A DNA stretch of 64,000 nt from SpSt-501 sp037481615 (GTDB lineage Bacteria > Desulfobacterota > Desulfobacteria > Desulfobacterales > SpSt-501), in assembly GCA_037481615.1 (NCBI GenBank), contig JBBFLI010000001.1; one strand, given 5' to 3'. The notes under the pieces are model-generated. The model saw nothing but the letters and a program-made list of their open reading frames with translations. It searched no databases and was not told the DNA's origin. The position numbers and the translations under genes are program-made. The stretch's first letter is position 1. Each line of letters opens with the position of its first letter. Of the stretch, positions 41,438 through 54,055 are shown one piece after another.

Positions 41438-41974
41438 ATGGACACGTCAAACGACCGGGCGGGGGTGGCCTGGCTCGACCTTCTCAAAGGGCCCCTTGCG
41501 ATCTTCCTCTTCGGTGCGGCGGTCTACTTCTACGCCGACCGCAGCATCGACCCGCCCCCGCCCGGCCAGCTGGGCGGGGCCTTCTGGCCCAAGATGTGCG
41601 CCGTGGGGCTGGCCGTTGCCGCCCTGCTCAAAGCCGTGGAGACGTTCCGCGCGCGGGGGTTGCCCGCCGCCGAGGAGGGGGCCGCCTGCAAGGAAATGGA
41701 CAACCGCAAGCTCGCCTGGATGATCCTGCTGATCGTCCTCGTGGTCCCGGCGGTCGTCGTCCTGGGCTTTGCGGTCGCCACGGCGCTTTTCATCTGGATC
41801 TTTCTCCGCTTGGCGGGGGCCCGGGGCCGCTGGCTTCCGCCGTCGGTCTCGGTGGGGGGGACGATTTTCCTGCTCTACCTCTTCGTCAAGATCGTCTACC
41901 TCCCCCTGCCGAAGGGGGAGTGGTTCTTCGAGGATCTGACGCTCGCCTTGTACCGCGCGCTCTGGATCATGTGA
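41438..41974 (+). CDS. tctB: Tripartite tricarboxylate transporter small permease
   Basis: 178 aa from ATG 41438, CCGGAGGC upstream. Four helices: LLKGPLAIFLFGAAVYFYAD, FWPKMCAVGLAVAALLKAVETF, WMILLIVLVVPAVVVLGFAVATALFIWIFL and SVGGTIFLLYLFVKIVYLPL. Typical TctB length and topology. Between tctC and tctA in one transcription unit. Confidence 0.85.
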   Translation: MDTSNDRAGVAWLDLLKGPLAIFLFGAAVYFYADRSIDPPPPGQLGGAFWPKMCAVGLAVAALLKAVETFRARGLPAAEEGAACKEMDNRKLAWMILLIVLVVPAVVVLGFAVATALFIWIFLRLAGARGRWLPPSVSVGGTIFLLYLFVKIVYLPLPKGEWFFEDLTLALYRALWIM

Positions 41975-41991
41975 GCAGAGGGAGGCACCCC

Positions 41992-43512
41992 ATGAGCGGC
42001 TTGGATCTCTTCTGGGTCGGAATGGCCAACGCGTTCTCCCCCCTGAATTTCCTGATGATGCTGACGGGCCTGGTGATCGGGGTGCTGGCGGGGGCGCTGC
42101 CGGGGATCACGATGCTGAACGCGATCGTGCTCGTCCTTCCCTTCACCTACTCGATGGACATCGTCCCCTCTCTGCTCCTGATGACCGCCGTCTACGGCGG
42201 GGGCATCTTCGGCGGCTCGATCACGGGGATCCTCTTCAACATCCCCGGCGACCCCATGAACGTCCCGGCGACCTGGGAAGGTTACGCCCTGCACCGCAAG
42301 GGGCATGTGGCCAAGGCCCTCGGGGTCGCGATCATGGCCTCGGCGCTCGGGGGGTTCCTGAGCTGCCTGGTCATGACCCTGGTTTCCCCCCCCTTCGCAC
42401 GGGTGGCGCTCTCCTTTTCGGCGACCGAGTATTTCGCGGTCGTCTTCCTCGGGCTGGTCAGCGTGGTCGTCATCAACACCCGCTCGATCGCCTCCTCGCT
42501 CGTTTGCCTGTTCTTGGGGATGCTGCTCGGCACGATCGGGATCGACGACACCTTCGGCTCGGCGAGGTTCACCTTCCACTCGCGGCTCCTCGAAACCGGG
42601 ATCAGCTTCACCATCGTTCTGATCGGGCTCTTTGCCATCGGGGAAGTGCTCGACCAACTCTGTGAGCGCGACAAGATCCCGGACCAGGGCCTCAAGGAGC
42701 GGCCGAAGGTGTCGCTCATGACGCCCAAGGAAATCTGGAAGTTCAAGGGCCCGCTGCTCCGGGGGTTCGGCAGCGGCACGATGATCGGGATGATCCCCGG
42801 CGCGGGCGCAACCGTCGCCTCCTTTGTGAGTTATGGGATCGAGCGCCAGGCGAGCCGCAAGCCGGAAGAGTTCGGCAAGGGCTCCTGGGACGGGCTGAAC
42901 GCGACCAGCTCGGCCATCAACGCCTCGGTCGGCGGGGCGATGATCCCGCTCCTGACCCTGGGGATCCCGGGAAGCGGGGCGACCGCGGTGATGATGGGCG
43001 CCTTCCTCATGCACGGCATTCAACCCGGGCCGCTCCTCTTCGACAAGGCCCCCGAGTCGGTCTACACCGTTTTCGCCGGCATGCTGCTCTGCAACCTCAT
43101 CATGATCCTGGCCGGATGGGTCTGCTCCAAATTTTTCTCGGAGCTCATGCGCGTGCCGGAGACCATCATGGGCGCCTTCATCATCGTCTTCTGCTTCGTC
43201 GGCGCCTATGCCTTGCGAAACGACACCTCCGACCTCTGGTACATGGCCTTTTTCGGGATCCTGGGCTATTTCATGCGGCGCTACCGCCTGCCCATCCCTC
43301 CCCTCGTGCTGGGGATCATCCTGGGGCCGCTCGCGGAGCGCTATTTCCTGACGGCGATGATCGCCTCGAACAACGACCCGAGCGTATTTTTCACCCGGCC
43401 GGTGAGCGCGGGGATTCTCCTGGTGTCGATCGGCATGCTCTTCTGGCCGCTGCTCCAAAAACGGTTGAACCGCCGCAAGGCCGCCGCCCAGCCGGCGGCC
43501 AGCGCCGGCTGA
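41992..43512 (+). CDS. tctA: Tripartite tricarboxylate transporter large permease
   Basis: 506 aa. Hallmarks: GVLAGALPGITMLNAIVLVLPFTYSM, IFGGSITGILFNIPGDPMNVPATWEGY and GTMIGMIPGAGATVASFVSYGIE with repeated P-G motifs, plus a second GGAMIPLLTLGIPGSGATAVMMGAF. About 12 membrane helices. It probably uses the proton or sodium gradient. Last gene of the CoA-transferase/tctCBA unit. Confidence 0.93.
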   Translation: MSGLDLFWVGMANAFSPLNFLMMLTGLVIGVLAGALPGITMLNAIVLVLPFTYSMDIVPSLLLMTAVYGGGIFGGSITGILFNIPGDPMNVPATWEGYALHRKGHVAKALGVAIMASALGGFLSCLVMTLVSPPFARVALSFSATEYFAVVFLGLVSVVVINTRSIASSLVCLFLGMLLGTIGIDDTFGSARFTFHSRLLETGISFTIVLIGLFAIGEVLDQLCERDKIPDQGLKERPKVSLMTPKEIWKFKGPLLRGFGSGTMIGMIPGAGATVASFVSYGIERQASRKPEEFGKGSWDGLNATSSAINASVGGAMIPLLTLGIPGSGATAVMMGAFLMHGIQPGPLLFDKAPESVYTVFAGMLLCNLIMILAGWVCSKFFSELMRVPETIMGAFIIVFCFVGAYALRNDTSDLWYMAFFGILGYFMRRYRLPIPPLVLGIILGPLAERYFLTAMIASNNDPSVFFTRPVSAGILLVSIGMLFWPLLQKRLNRRKAAAQPAASAG

Positions 43513-43545
43513 GGAGAAAGACGGCCGCCCGCCGAGCTTTTCCCC

Positions 43546-43575
43546 TTGACAGGCAGGGTTCCCTTTTGCCATAAG
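43546..43575 (+). promoter_or_regulatory. Predicted argG operon promoter
   Basis: Perfect TTGACA (43546-43551), 18-bp spacer, CATAAG (43570-43575), 33 bp after the tctA stop. Transcription would start near 43582, about 195 nt upstream of argG. Confidence 0.65.
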
Positions 43576-43604
43576 GCGGCAACAGCTCCGAGGAAACGAG
43601 CGTG

Positions 43605-43691
43605 ATGAATCCCGGGTTTGAACGACGCCTTCGCACCCGTCGCCGTAGCAGCCGGCCCCGGCCGGGTGTTTTCCGCGTCGGACCCGATTGA
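43605..43691 (+). CDS. Arginine-rich leader peptide of the argG operon (candidate)
   Basis: ATG 43605 to TGA 43689-43691 encodes 28 residues beginning MNPGFERRLRTRRRSSR, with Arg at positions 7, 8, 10, 12, 13, 14, 17, 19 and 24, including three consecutive Arg codons (CGT CGC CGT). AGGA lies 10 nt upstream. It stands between the promoter and an intrinsic terminator, directly ahead of an arginine operon, the layout of a translational attenuator. Arg-rich frames are common by chance in GC-rich DNA, so this rests on the combined architecture. The frame of the downstream argG is different. Confidence 0.6.
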   Translation: MNPGFERRLRTRRRSSRPRPGVFRVGPD

Positions 43692-43718
43692 TCCGACCTT
43701 CGACCCTCGAAGAAGACG

Positions 43719-43747
43719 AAAACCCCGGCCGAAGCCGGGGTTTTTTT
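43719..43747 (+). terminator. Attenuator terminator ahead of argG
   Basis: AAAACCCCGGC (43719-43729) pairs with GCCGGGGTTTT (43734-43744) around a CGAA tetraloop, ending in a 7-T run (43741-43747). Only 29 bp remain before the argG start, too little for a second promoter, so argG transcription has to pass this terminator. CGGCCGGG in the leader frame (43659-43666) can pair with CCCGGCCG (43724-43731), an 8-bp alternative that would break the terminator stem. Confidence 0.8.
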
Positions 43748-43776
43748 ATGCCCGAAACCAAAGGAGGATGCAGCGG

Positions 43777-45042
<1,266 letters not shown>

Positions 45043-45053
45043 GGGGGGGGACC

Positions 45054-46161
45054 GTGAAAGCGCGGCTGATTCTCGCGGACGGAACCTGCTACGAGGGGCT
45101 CTCCTTCGGCCATCCCGGCGAGGCGATCGGCGAGGTGGTCTTCCACACCGCCCTCTGCGGCTACCAGGAGATCCTGACCGACCCCTCCTACCACTTCCAG
45201 CTCGTGGCCATGACCTATCCCCAGATCGGCAACTACGGCGTGAACCCCCGGGACTTCGAGTCGCGCCGCATCTACGCCGCCGGGTTCATCATCCGCGAGC
45301 TCAGCCCGATCGTGAGCCACTGGCAGGCGAACCGCAGCCTGGACGAGTACCTGCGCCACCACGGGGTCCCGGGCATCCACGACATCGATACCCGGGCGCT
45401 CACGCGGCGGCTGCGGGACCACGGCGCCCAGATGGGGATGATCACGACCTCCAATGCGCCGCTTTCCGCCCTGCTTGCGCGGCTGCGGGCGGGGAAAACC
45501 CTCGTCGGCCGCGACATCGTGCAGGAGGTCACCACCGCCGCCCCCTACCGCTGGCCGCTCGGGGAGGGGGAGGCGGAGGAGTCCCCCCCCGCGCGGAGGC
45601 GTTTCCGGGTCGCGGTCTACGATTACGGGGTCAAGTTCTCCATCCTGCGCTCGCTTCAGCGATCGGGTTGCGCGCTTGAGGTCTTCCCGGCGACCACCCC
45701 GCCCGAGGAGATCCTCGCCCGGAACCCCGACGGGGTTTTCCTCTCGAACGGCCCCGGGGACCCGGAGCCCGTGGGGTACGCCGTGCAGGCGGTGCGCAAA
45801 TTGCTGGGCCGCAAGCCCCTCTTCGGCATCTGCCTCGGCCACCAGATCCTGGGTCTGGCCCTCGGCGGCCGCACCCGCAAGCTGAAATTCGGCCACCACG
45901 GCGCGAACCACCCCGTCCAATACCTGCCGACGGGGGCGATCGAGATCACCTCCCAGAACCACGGCTTCATCGTCGACCTCGACAGCCTGCCCGGCGACGA
46001 AGTGGAGATCACGCACATCAACCTGAACGACCAGACGCTCGAGGGCTTCCGCCACAAGCGGCTTTCCGCCTTCTCGGTGCAGTACCACCCCGAGTCCGCG
46101 CCCGGCCCGCACGACAGCCAGTACCTCTTCGACCACTTCATCCAGGAGATGGAGCGCTTCC

Positions 46162-46169
<8 letters not shown>
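45054..46169 (+). CDS. carA: Carbamoyl-phosphate synthase small subunit
   Basis: 371 aa from GTG 45054, GAGGGGGGG upstream. N-terminal CarA domain with LILADGTCYEGLSFG and FHTALCGYQEILTDPSY; C-terminal glutamine amidotransferase with FGICLGHQILGLALGG (nucleophilic Cys) and YHPESAPGPHDS (His-Glu). It supplies ammonia from glutamine to CarB for carbamoyl phosphate, used for arginine and pyrimidines. Its last 8 bp overlap carB. Confidence 0.96.
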
Positions 46170-49389
<3,220 letters not shown>

Positions 49390-49417
49390 AGTTGCCGGGG
49401 AGAGGAGGGGAAATGCG

Positions 49418-49996
49418 ATGAACGAAGAGTGGCCCGAACCCCCGCCCGCGGTGCTGCCCGAGGACGAGCGGCCCGCGGTCGCCTACCCGGAGTCGCCCAA
49501 CGGGGGCGAAACCCTCGTTCTGCCGATCCGCCCCGCGCGCGTCGGCGATGTGGAGGCGATTCTCGCGCTCGTCAACGACTACGCCGCGCGCCACCTCATG
49601 CTGCCGCGCGGGCCGCAATACCTCTACGAAAACATCCGCGATTTCGCGGTGGTGGTCGACGAGGCGGCGGGCGGGGCGATCGTCGCCTGCGGCAGCCTGC
49701 ACATCCTCTGGGGGGACATGGCCGAGGTGCGCTCGCTCGCCATCCACCCGGCCTACCAGAACCGGGGGCTGGGCCGCCGGATCGTCGAGCACCTCAAAAC
49801 CGAGGCCCTCCGCCTCGGCATCCGCCGGCTCTTCACCTTCACCCTTTCGGAGGCCTTCTTCGCGCGGCTGGGCTTCGTGCGCAAAGCCCGGGAGGAACTC
49901 CCCCCGAAGGTCTGGGGCGAGTGCAGCCGCTGCCCCAAGTATTTCCGCTGCGACGAGGTCGGCATGGTGCTCGATCTCGAAAAGGAGGAACGATGA
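49418..49996 (+). CDS. argA: Short-form N-acetylglutamate synthase (GNAT)
   Basis: 192 aa. After about 35 variable residues comes a GNAT domain (LPIRPARVGDVEAILALVNDYAAR, then VRSLAIHPAYQNRGLGRRIVEHL, the acetyl-CoA loop), and the ending ELPPKVWGECSRCPKYFRCDEVGM, with its four Cys, is characteristic of the short ArgA type that lacks the kinase-like domain. It starts arginine synthesis. Located 28 bp after carB, it makes the cluster clearly arginine-directed. Confidence 0.85.
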   Translation: MNEEWPEPPPAVLPEDERPAVAYPESPNGGETLVLPIRPARVGDVEAILALVNDYAARHLMLPRGPQYLYENIRDFAVVVDEAAGGAIVACGSLHILWGDMAEVRSLAIHPAYQNRGLGRRIVEHLKTEALRLGIRRLFTFTLSEAFFARLGFVRKAREELPPKVWGECSRCPKYFRCDEVGMVLDLEKEER

Positions 49997-50556
49997 CCCA
50001 CACCCGCATCGCCCCCGAACACGCCTTTCCCTTCCCGATGCCGATGACGCTCGTCGGCGCCGTGGTGGAGGGCAGGGCGAACTTTCTCGCCGCCGCCTGG
50101 GTCAGCCGGGTCCACATGAAGCCGCCGATGATGCTCGCCGCCCTGGGCCGGCACCACACGAACCGGGGAATCGAGGAACACGGGGAATTCAGCATCAACG
50201 TGCCGAACGTCGCGCTGCTCGCGAAGACGGACTACTGCGGGATCGTCTCGGGCCGCAAGAAAGACAAGTCCCGGCTCTTCGAGCTCTTCTACGGCGCTCT
50301 CGCGCAGGCGCCCCTGATCGCCGAGTGCCCCCTCGTCATGGCCTGCCGCCTGGTGGAGAAGGTCGACCTCCCCGCCGACACCCTCTACATCGGCGAAGTC
50401 GTCGAGGCCTTCGCCGCCGAAGGCGCCCTCTCCGAGGGGCGGCCGGACCTGCGCCGGATCGACCCCTTCGTGCTCGCCATGCCGGAAAACCGCTACTTCC
50501 GCATCGGGGAGCCCGTGGGCCGCGCCTGGAGCGAGGGCAAGGCGATTTCGGGCTGA
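49993..50556 (+). CDS. Flavin reductase-like FMN-binding protein (flavoredoxin type)
   Basis: 187 aa from ATG 49993 (AAAGGAGG upstream), overlapping argA by 4 bp. A split-barrel flavin-binding fold: FPMPMTLVGAVVEGRANFLAAAWVSRVHMKPPMMLAAL and the following GIEEHGEFSINVPNVALLAKTDYCG match flavin reductase-like or flavoredoxin proteins common in sulfate reducers. It carries FMN and moves electrons to an unknown acceptor. No obvious arginine link other than the operon. Confidence 0.8.
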   Translation: MTHTRIAPEHAFPFPMPMTLVGAVVEGRANFLAAAWVSRVHMKPPMMLAALGRHHTNRGIEEHGEFSINVPNVALLAKTDYCGIVSGRKKDKSRLFELFYGALAQAPLIAECPLVMACRLVEKVDLPADTLYIGEVVEAFAAEGALSEGRPDLRRIDPFVLAMPENRYFRIGEPVGRAWSEGKAISG

Positions 50557-50591
50557 GCCCCCCAAGTGCTTCGGCCCCCGCGGGATCCGGC

Positions 50592-50608
50592 CGGTTTTCG
50601 GAAAACCG
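50592..50608. other. Palindrome between convergent genes
   Basis: CGGTTTT-CGG-AAAACCG (50592-50608) lies in the gap between the flavin reductase and the convergent amidinotransferase gene (50557-50697). Possibly a weak terminator for either strand. Confidence 0.35.
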
Positions 50609-50697
50609 CGTCCCGGCCGCCGTCCGGGCACGCCGGCCGCAAGACCGGCGATCCCCAGGCCTCGTTTCCCGCGGATCGGCGGGGGCCGCGGTTTCGT

Positions 50698-51822
50698 TCA
50701 GAAGCCCGGGATCTGCCGCGGGAAGTAGTCTTCGAGGGTGCCCTCGCGGTAGACGTCCGCGGTCGCGCAGTGGAGCCCGCCGCCGAAAGCGGCCACGTCC
50801 CAGAAGGGAACCGGGATCACCTCGAAACCCAGCCGGTCGAGCTGCTCCATCTGCTCCACTTCCGAGGCCTCGACGCAGACGGTCTTGGGGTCGAGGACGA
50901 GCACGTTCATCGAGAGCCACACGCTGCAGAAGGAGAGCTTCGCCTTCTTGTCGTGGGCGGGTTTCGCGCACTCGACGATCTCCCAGTCGTTTTTGCGGAA
51001 GAGCTCGACCAGCTCGGGGGTGAGCGGCTTGCGTACGCGGTTGGAGAGGGCCAGCCCCGGCCTGAGCGGCACGAAGGTCGCGTCGATGTGCATCGGCTGG
51101 TCTTCCTGGAAGATCACCGAATGGATGCGGTGGCCGGGGAAGTGGCGCCGCAGCCAGTCGATCCCGGCGGCGTTGGTCACCGTGGACTGCTGGACGAAGA
51201 GGTCGCGGCCGCAGCGGGCGACGTCGGCGGCGTCGAAGCAGGGCTCGGCCTCGGTCAGGATCCAGTCGCGGCGCCGGGTGCGCTCGAGCTTTTCCTCCTC
51301 GCTCAAGCCGTGGAAGATCTTCCAGTAGTCCTTCTTGTAGGTGCGCTCGGTCAGCCGCGGCTTGGGGGCCGCCTCCCAGCGGAAGTCGGGGTCTTCCCGG
51401 AAGTAGCGCTCGAGGAGCGGCCGGTAGGCGAGGTACTCGAACCAGCGGCTGCGGTAGGACATGGTCGCTTCCAGGATCTCGTTTCCGACCGTGAGCAGGA
51501 CGTCCCGCGGCGGCATGCAGCCGAACATGCTCTCCTGTCGCCAGTCGGGGGTTTCGACCGGGCGGCTGAAATCGAGGGGGGTGGGTCGGTCGACGCGGAT
51601 GCCCCGCTTCTCGAGGAGGGCGGCGAAGCGGTCGAGTTGCTCGTTCGCCTTGTCTTCCATCTCCCGGGGGAGTCTCCCCCAGGTCCCGCGCGGGAAGCCG
51701 TATTCGGGCCAGTCGCGGTCGACGGCGGGCTCGGGGGCCTGGACCATCGTGCCGTCGGCCCGGCCGACGATGACGTGCCGCAGGGGGTCCCATTCGTTCC
51801 AGGAGCAGACCTTGGTGCGCAT
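50698..51822 (-). CDS. Amidinotransferase (glycine amidinotransferase-like)
   Basis: 374 aa. The amidinotransferase/arginine deiminase fold is evident from CFDAADVARCGRDLFVQQSTVTNAAG (Asp197 or nearby), QPMHIDATFVPLRPG (His245) and AAFGGGLHCATADVYRE (nucleophile Cys352), the Asp-His-Cys set used to move the amidino group from arginine. The closest pattern is L-arginine:glycine amidinotransferase and its bacterial relatives such as inosamine-phosphate amidinotransferase. No signal peptide. It is separate from, and convergent to, the arginine operon. Acceptor unknown. Confidence 0.83.
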   Translation of the reverse strand: MRTKVCSWNEWDPLRHVIVGRADGTMVQAPEPAVDRDWPEYGFPRGTWGRLPREMEDKANEQLDRFAALLEKRGIRVDRPTPLDFSRPVETPDWRQESMFGCMPPRDVLLTVGNEILEATMSYRSRWFEYLAYRPLLERYFREDPDFRWEAAPKPRLTERTYKKDYWKIFHGLSEEEKLERTRRRDWILTEAEPCFDAADVARCGRDLFVQQSTVTNAAGIDWLRRHFPGHRIHSVIFQEDQPMHIDATFVPLRPGLALSNRVRKPLTPELVELFRKNDWEIVECAKPAHDKKAKLSFCSVWLSMNVLVLDPKTVCVEASEVEQMEQLDRLGFEVIPVPFWDVAAFGGGLHCATADVYREGTLEDYFPRQIPGF

Positions 51823-51909
51823 CGCGGGATCCTTTCTTTACCGTTCGTTTCCCCGTCCGCCGCCGGCGATCGACGGAGCCGGGGGGGCCGACCGGAGGGG
51901 AACCGCCCC

Positions 51910-52416
51910 TCAGGGCCCTTTCAAATGTTTGGCGAGGTGGCCGAGTTCGGGGAAGATCAACCGCTCGCAGGCGAGGCGACAGGCGTTCAGGCTGCCCGGC
52001 ATGCAGAAGACGGCCGTGTGACCGATCACCCCGGCGGTCGCGCGCGAGAGCATCGCCGCCGCGCCGACCTCCTGCAGGCTGATCTGGGCGAAGAGCGGGC
52101 CGAAGGCGCTCAGCGTCTTCGTGAAGAGGGGGGCGATCGCCTCGATGGTCACATCCTGCGGGGTGATCCCGGTCCCGCCGGTCACGAGCAGGACCTCGAT
52201 GCCGGGGGTTTCGGTGATTTCGCGCACGGTCATGGCGACCGCCGCGGCGTCGTCGGGGATCACGCGGTGCAGGGCGACGCGGTGGCCGAGGGCCTCGGCC
52301 GCCTGTCGGATCCAGCGGCCGCTTTCGTCCTCGGCCGGCGTGCGGGTCGAGGAAACGCTGAGAACGGCGATCGTCACGCTGCGCGGCGCCCCCTGCCGGT
52401 GCTCGGCGGTACCCAT
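51910..52416 (-). CDS. Molybdopterin adenylyltransferase-like protein (MoaB/Mog)
   Basis: 168 aa from ATG 52416. MoCF-biosynthesis fold with SVTIAVLSVSSTRTPAEDESGRWI, VLLVTGGTGITPQDVTIEAIAPL (the TGGTG and SPxD-like loops) and FCMPGSLNACRLACERLI. This form is called MoaB in many bacteria and acts like MogA in adenylating molybdopterin. Divergent from mobA. Confidence 0.87.
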   Translation of the reverse strand: MGTAEHRQGAPRSVTIAVLSVSSTRTPAEDESGRWIRQAAEALGHRVALHRVIPDDAAAVAMTVREITETPGIEVLLVTGGTGITPQDVTIEAIAPLFTKTLSAFGPLFAQISLQEVGAAAMLSRATAGVIGHTAVFCMPGSLNACRLACERLIFPELGHLAKHLKGP

Positions 52417-52512
52417 GGTCGGCTGTCCTTTCCTGCCCGTTCGGTTGCGGGAAACCGTCCTTCGATCTATCCCAAAAGCCACCGGCGAATCAATCCGCTT
52501 CCGGAAAGGTCC

Positions 52513-52541
52513 TTGAAGTCGACGGGCGGCTTGACTATCCT
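52513..52541 (+). promoter_or_regulatory. Predicted mobA-moaE promoter
   Basis: TTGAAG (52513-52518), 17-bp spacer, TATCCT (52536-52541), about 22 bp before the mobA start. A weaker minus-strand pair for the divergent moaB gene is TTGATT (52493-52488) -16- GATAGA (52471-52466). Confidence 0.5.
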
Positions 52542-52563
52542 CGGCCGCGAGGGGGAAAGGTCC

Positions 52564-53184
52564 ATGGACCGGCCCTGCACGGGCGTCATTCTGGCCGGAG
52601 GCTTGAGCACCCGCTACGGCGGTTGCAACAAGGCCCTCTTGCGGGTCGGGGGGCGGCGCATCCTCGACCGGCTCTTCGAGGTCTTCCGCGGCCTCTTCGC
52701 GGAGATCATTCTCGTCACCAACCGCCCCGAGGAGTTCCTCGAGTGGGATGCGCTCATCGTGACCGACCTCTTTGCCGTGCGCAGTTCGTTGACCGGCATT
52801 CACACGGGGCTTTTTTACGCCCGGCAACCCCATGCCTTCTTTGCGGCCTGCGACACCCCGTTTCTGCAGCGCGGGGTGATCGAGGCCGTCCTCGAGGGGA
52901 TCGAGCCGTCCGTGGATCTCGTCATCCCGCGCACCGCCGCGGGGCTCGAGCCGCTCTGCGCCGCCTACTCGAAACGGTGCCTGCGGGCGGTGGAAGAGCA
53001 CCTGCGGCGGGGGCTCTTCAAGATCCAGGGGGCGCTCGCCGGCAAGAAAATCCGCGAGATCCCCGAGGACGCCCTGCGGCGCCGGGACCCCGAGCTGCGC
53101 TCCTTCTTCAACGTGAACACCCCGGAAGACCTCGCGCGCGCCGAGGCGCTGGTCGCCGGCGAAACGGCGGAGGACGGACGATGA
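52564..53184 (+). CDS. mobA: Molybdenum cofactor guanylyltransferase
   Basis: 206 aa from ATG 52564. Nucleotidyltransferase start GVILAGGLSTRYGGCNKALL (the LAGGxSxRxG...K motif), FFAACDTPFL with the metal-binding Asp and SVDLVIPRTAAGLEPLCAAY. It attaches GMP to molybdopterin, needed by formate dehydrogenases and similar enzymes. Its end overlaps the moaE-like gene by 4 bp. Confidence 0.88.
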   Translation: MDRPCTGVILAGGLSTRYGGCNKALLRVGGRRILDRLFEVFRGLFAEIILVTNRPEEFLEWDALIVTDLFAVRSSLTGIHTGLFYARQPHAFFAACDTPFLQRGVIEAVLEGIEPSVDLVIPRTAAGLEPLCAAYSKRCLRAVEEHLRRGLFKIQGALAGKKIREIPEDALRRRDPELRSFFNVNTPEDLARAEALVAGETAEDGR

Positions 53185-53540
53185 ACCTGCAGGCGTTCGT
53201 GGAGGAGATCCGCAAACACCCCCGCTTTCCCCGAGCGGGAATGATCCTCGTGCACAACGGCGTCGTGCGGGAGACTTCGCGCGACGGAAGGCGCGTGAAG
53301 AGCCTCCGCGTCGTCGTCGACCACGCGCGCCTCGCGCAAATCCTCGAGCAGGAGCGCCGTCGTCCCGGCATCCTCGACATCCGGGTCGAGATCGCCGAAG
53401 ACCGCGACCTCGCCGTGGGCGAGGACGTGATGCTCCTCGCCGTGACGGGCGACGTGCGCGAGCACGTGATCGCCGCCCTCGCCGAGACCCTCGACCTGAT
53501 CAAGACCACGGTCACCCACAAGATCGAAACCTTCGCCTGA
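53181..53540 (+). CDS. MoaE-like molybdopterin synthase family protein
   Basis: 119 aa. It has the MoaE core (GMILVHNGVVRETSRDGRRVKSLRVVVDH; then GILDIRVEIAEDRDLAVGEDVMLLAVTGDVREHVIAALAETLDLIKTTV), but the classical HRxGxL and lysine-rich C-terminal motifs are modified, so it may be a short variant specific to this group. Coupled to mobA (ATGA). Confidence 0.75.
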   Translation: MNLQAFVEEIRKHPRFPRAGMILVHNGVVRETSRDGRRVKSLRVVVDHARLAQILEQERRRPGILDIRVEIAEDRDLAVGEDVMLLAVTGDVREHVIAALAETLDLIKTTVTHKIETFA

Positions 53541-53546
53541 CCGGGA

Positions 53547-53948
53547 TCAGCCGAAGATCCTTCCCGCCAGGAACCCCGCCGCCGCGACGAGCGTGCTGAG
53601 CACCGTGCCCCAGGCCATGTCGACCAGCGTCACGACGAGCGGCCAGTCGCGCGCCGTCGCGAGGTTGGTCAAGTCGTAGGTCGCGTAGGTGACCAGGCCG
53701 AAGAGCGCTCCGAGGGCGAGCGTGCGGCCGAGCGATCCGGAGGCGAGACCCGGAAGGACGACGAAGACGAGAACCCCCAGGATGAAGAGGAGGTAAAAGA
53801 GGACCGCCGCCGGCCAGTGGGGCTCCGCCGCCAGCCAGTGCCCGAGGTGCTTGCGGTAGAAGCCGCGTGCCACCCAGCCCAGCCAGAGCATGTCCACCGC
53901 AAAGAACACGACCAGCATCGCCGCATAGATCTTGAGGGCAAGGACCAT
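53547..53948 (-). CDS. DUF2177 family membrane protein
   Basis: 133 aa from ATG 53948, AAGGAG about 10 nt upstream. Four helices: IYAAMLVVFFAVDMLWLGWVARGFY, WPAAVLFYLLFILGVLVFVVLP, LGRTLALGALFGLVTYATYDLTN and VTLVDMAWGTVLSTLVAAAGFLAG. The pattern DMLWLGWVA...TYATYDLTNLAT...VDMAWGT defines DUF2177. Function unknown. Convergent with moaE, 6 bp between stops. Confidence 0.82.
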   Translation of the reverse strand: MVLALKIYAAMLVVFFAVDMLWLGWVARGFYRKHLGHWLAAEPHWPAAVLFYLLFILGVLVFVVLPGLASGSLGRTLALGALFGLVTYATYDLTNLATARDWPLVVTLVDMAWGTVLSTLVAAAGFLAGRIFG

Positions 53949-54055
53949 CTTCGAGCGCTCCTTCCGAAACCGTAAAAGCCCTTCGAAAGATGAGACGGGC
54001 CGGGCGGAAAGCAACGCCCGGCGAAGAAAAAAGGCCGGGCGCGGGTCGGGGGAGA

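Noticed and set aside
37920..41450. A 1176-codon open frame on the minus strand across korC, CoA-transferase and tctC
   Set aside because: Crosses three well-supported genes and a terminator; no domain recognised; GC-driven absence of stops.
43541..43776. The region before argG as a known riboswitch class
   Set aside because: I could not match a conserved riboswitch core; the open frame with Arg codons explains the leader better.
53999..54032. GCCGGGCG/CGCCCGGC hairpin followed by A-run between DUF2177 and the dpp ATPase
   Set aside because: On the minus strand, where the dpp genes are transcribed, the T-run precedes the stem instead of following it, so it is not a convincing terminator.
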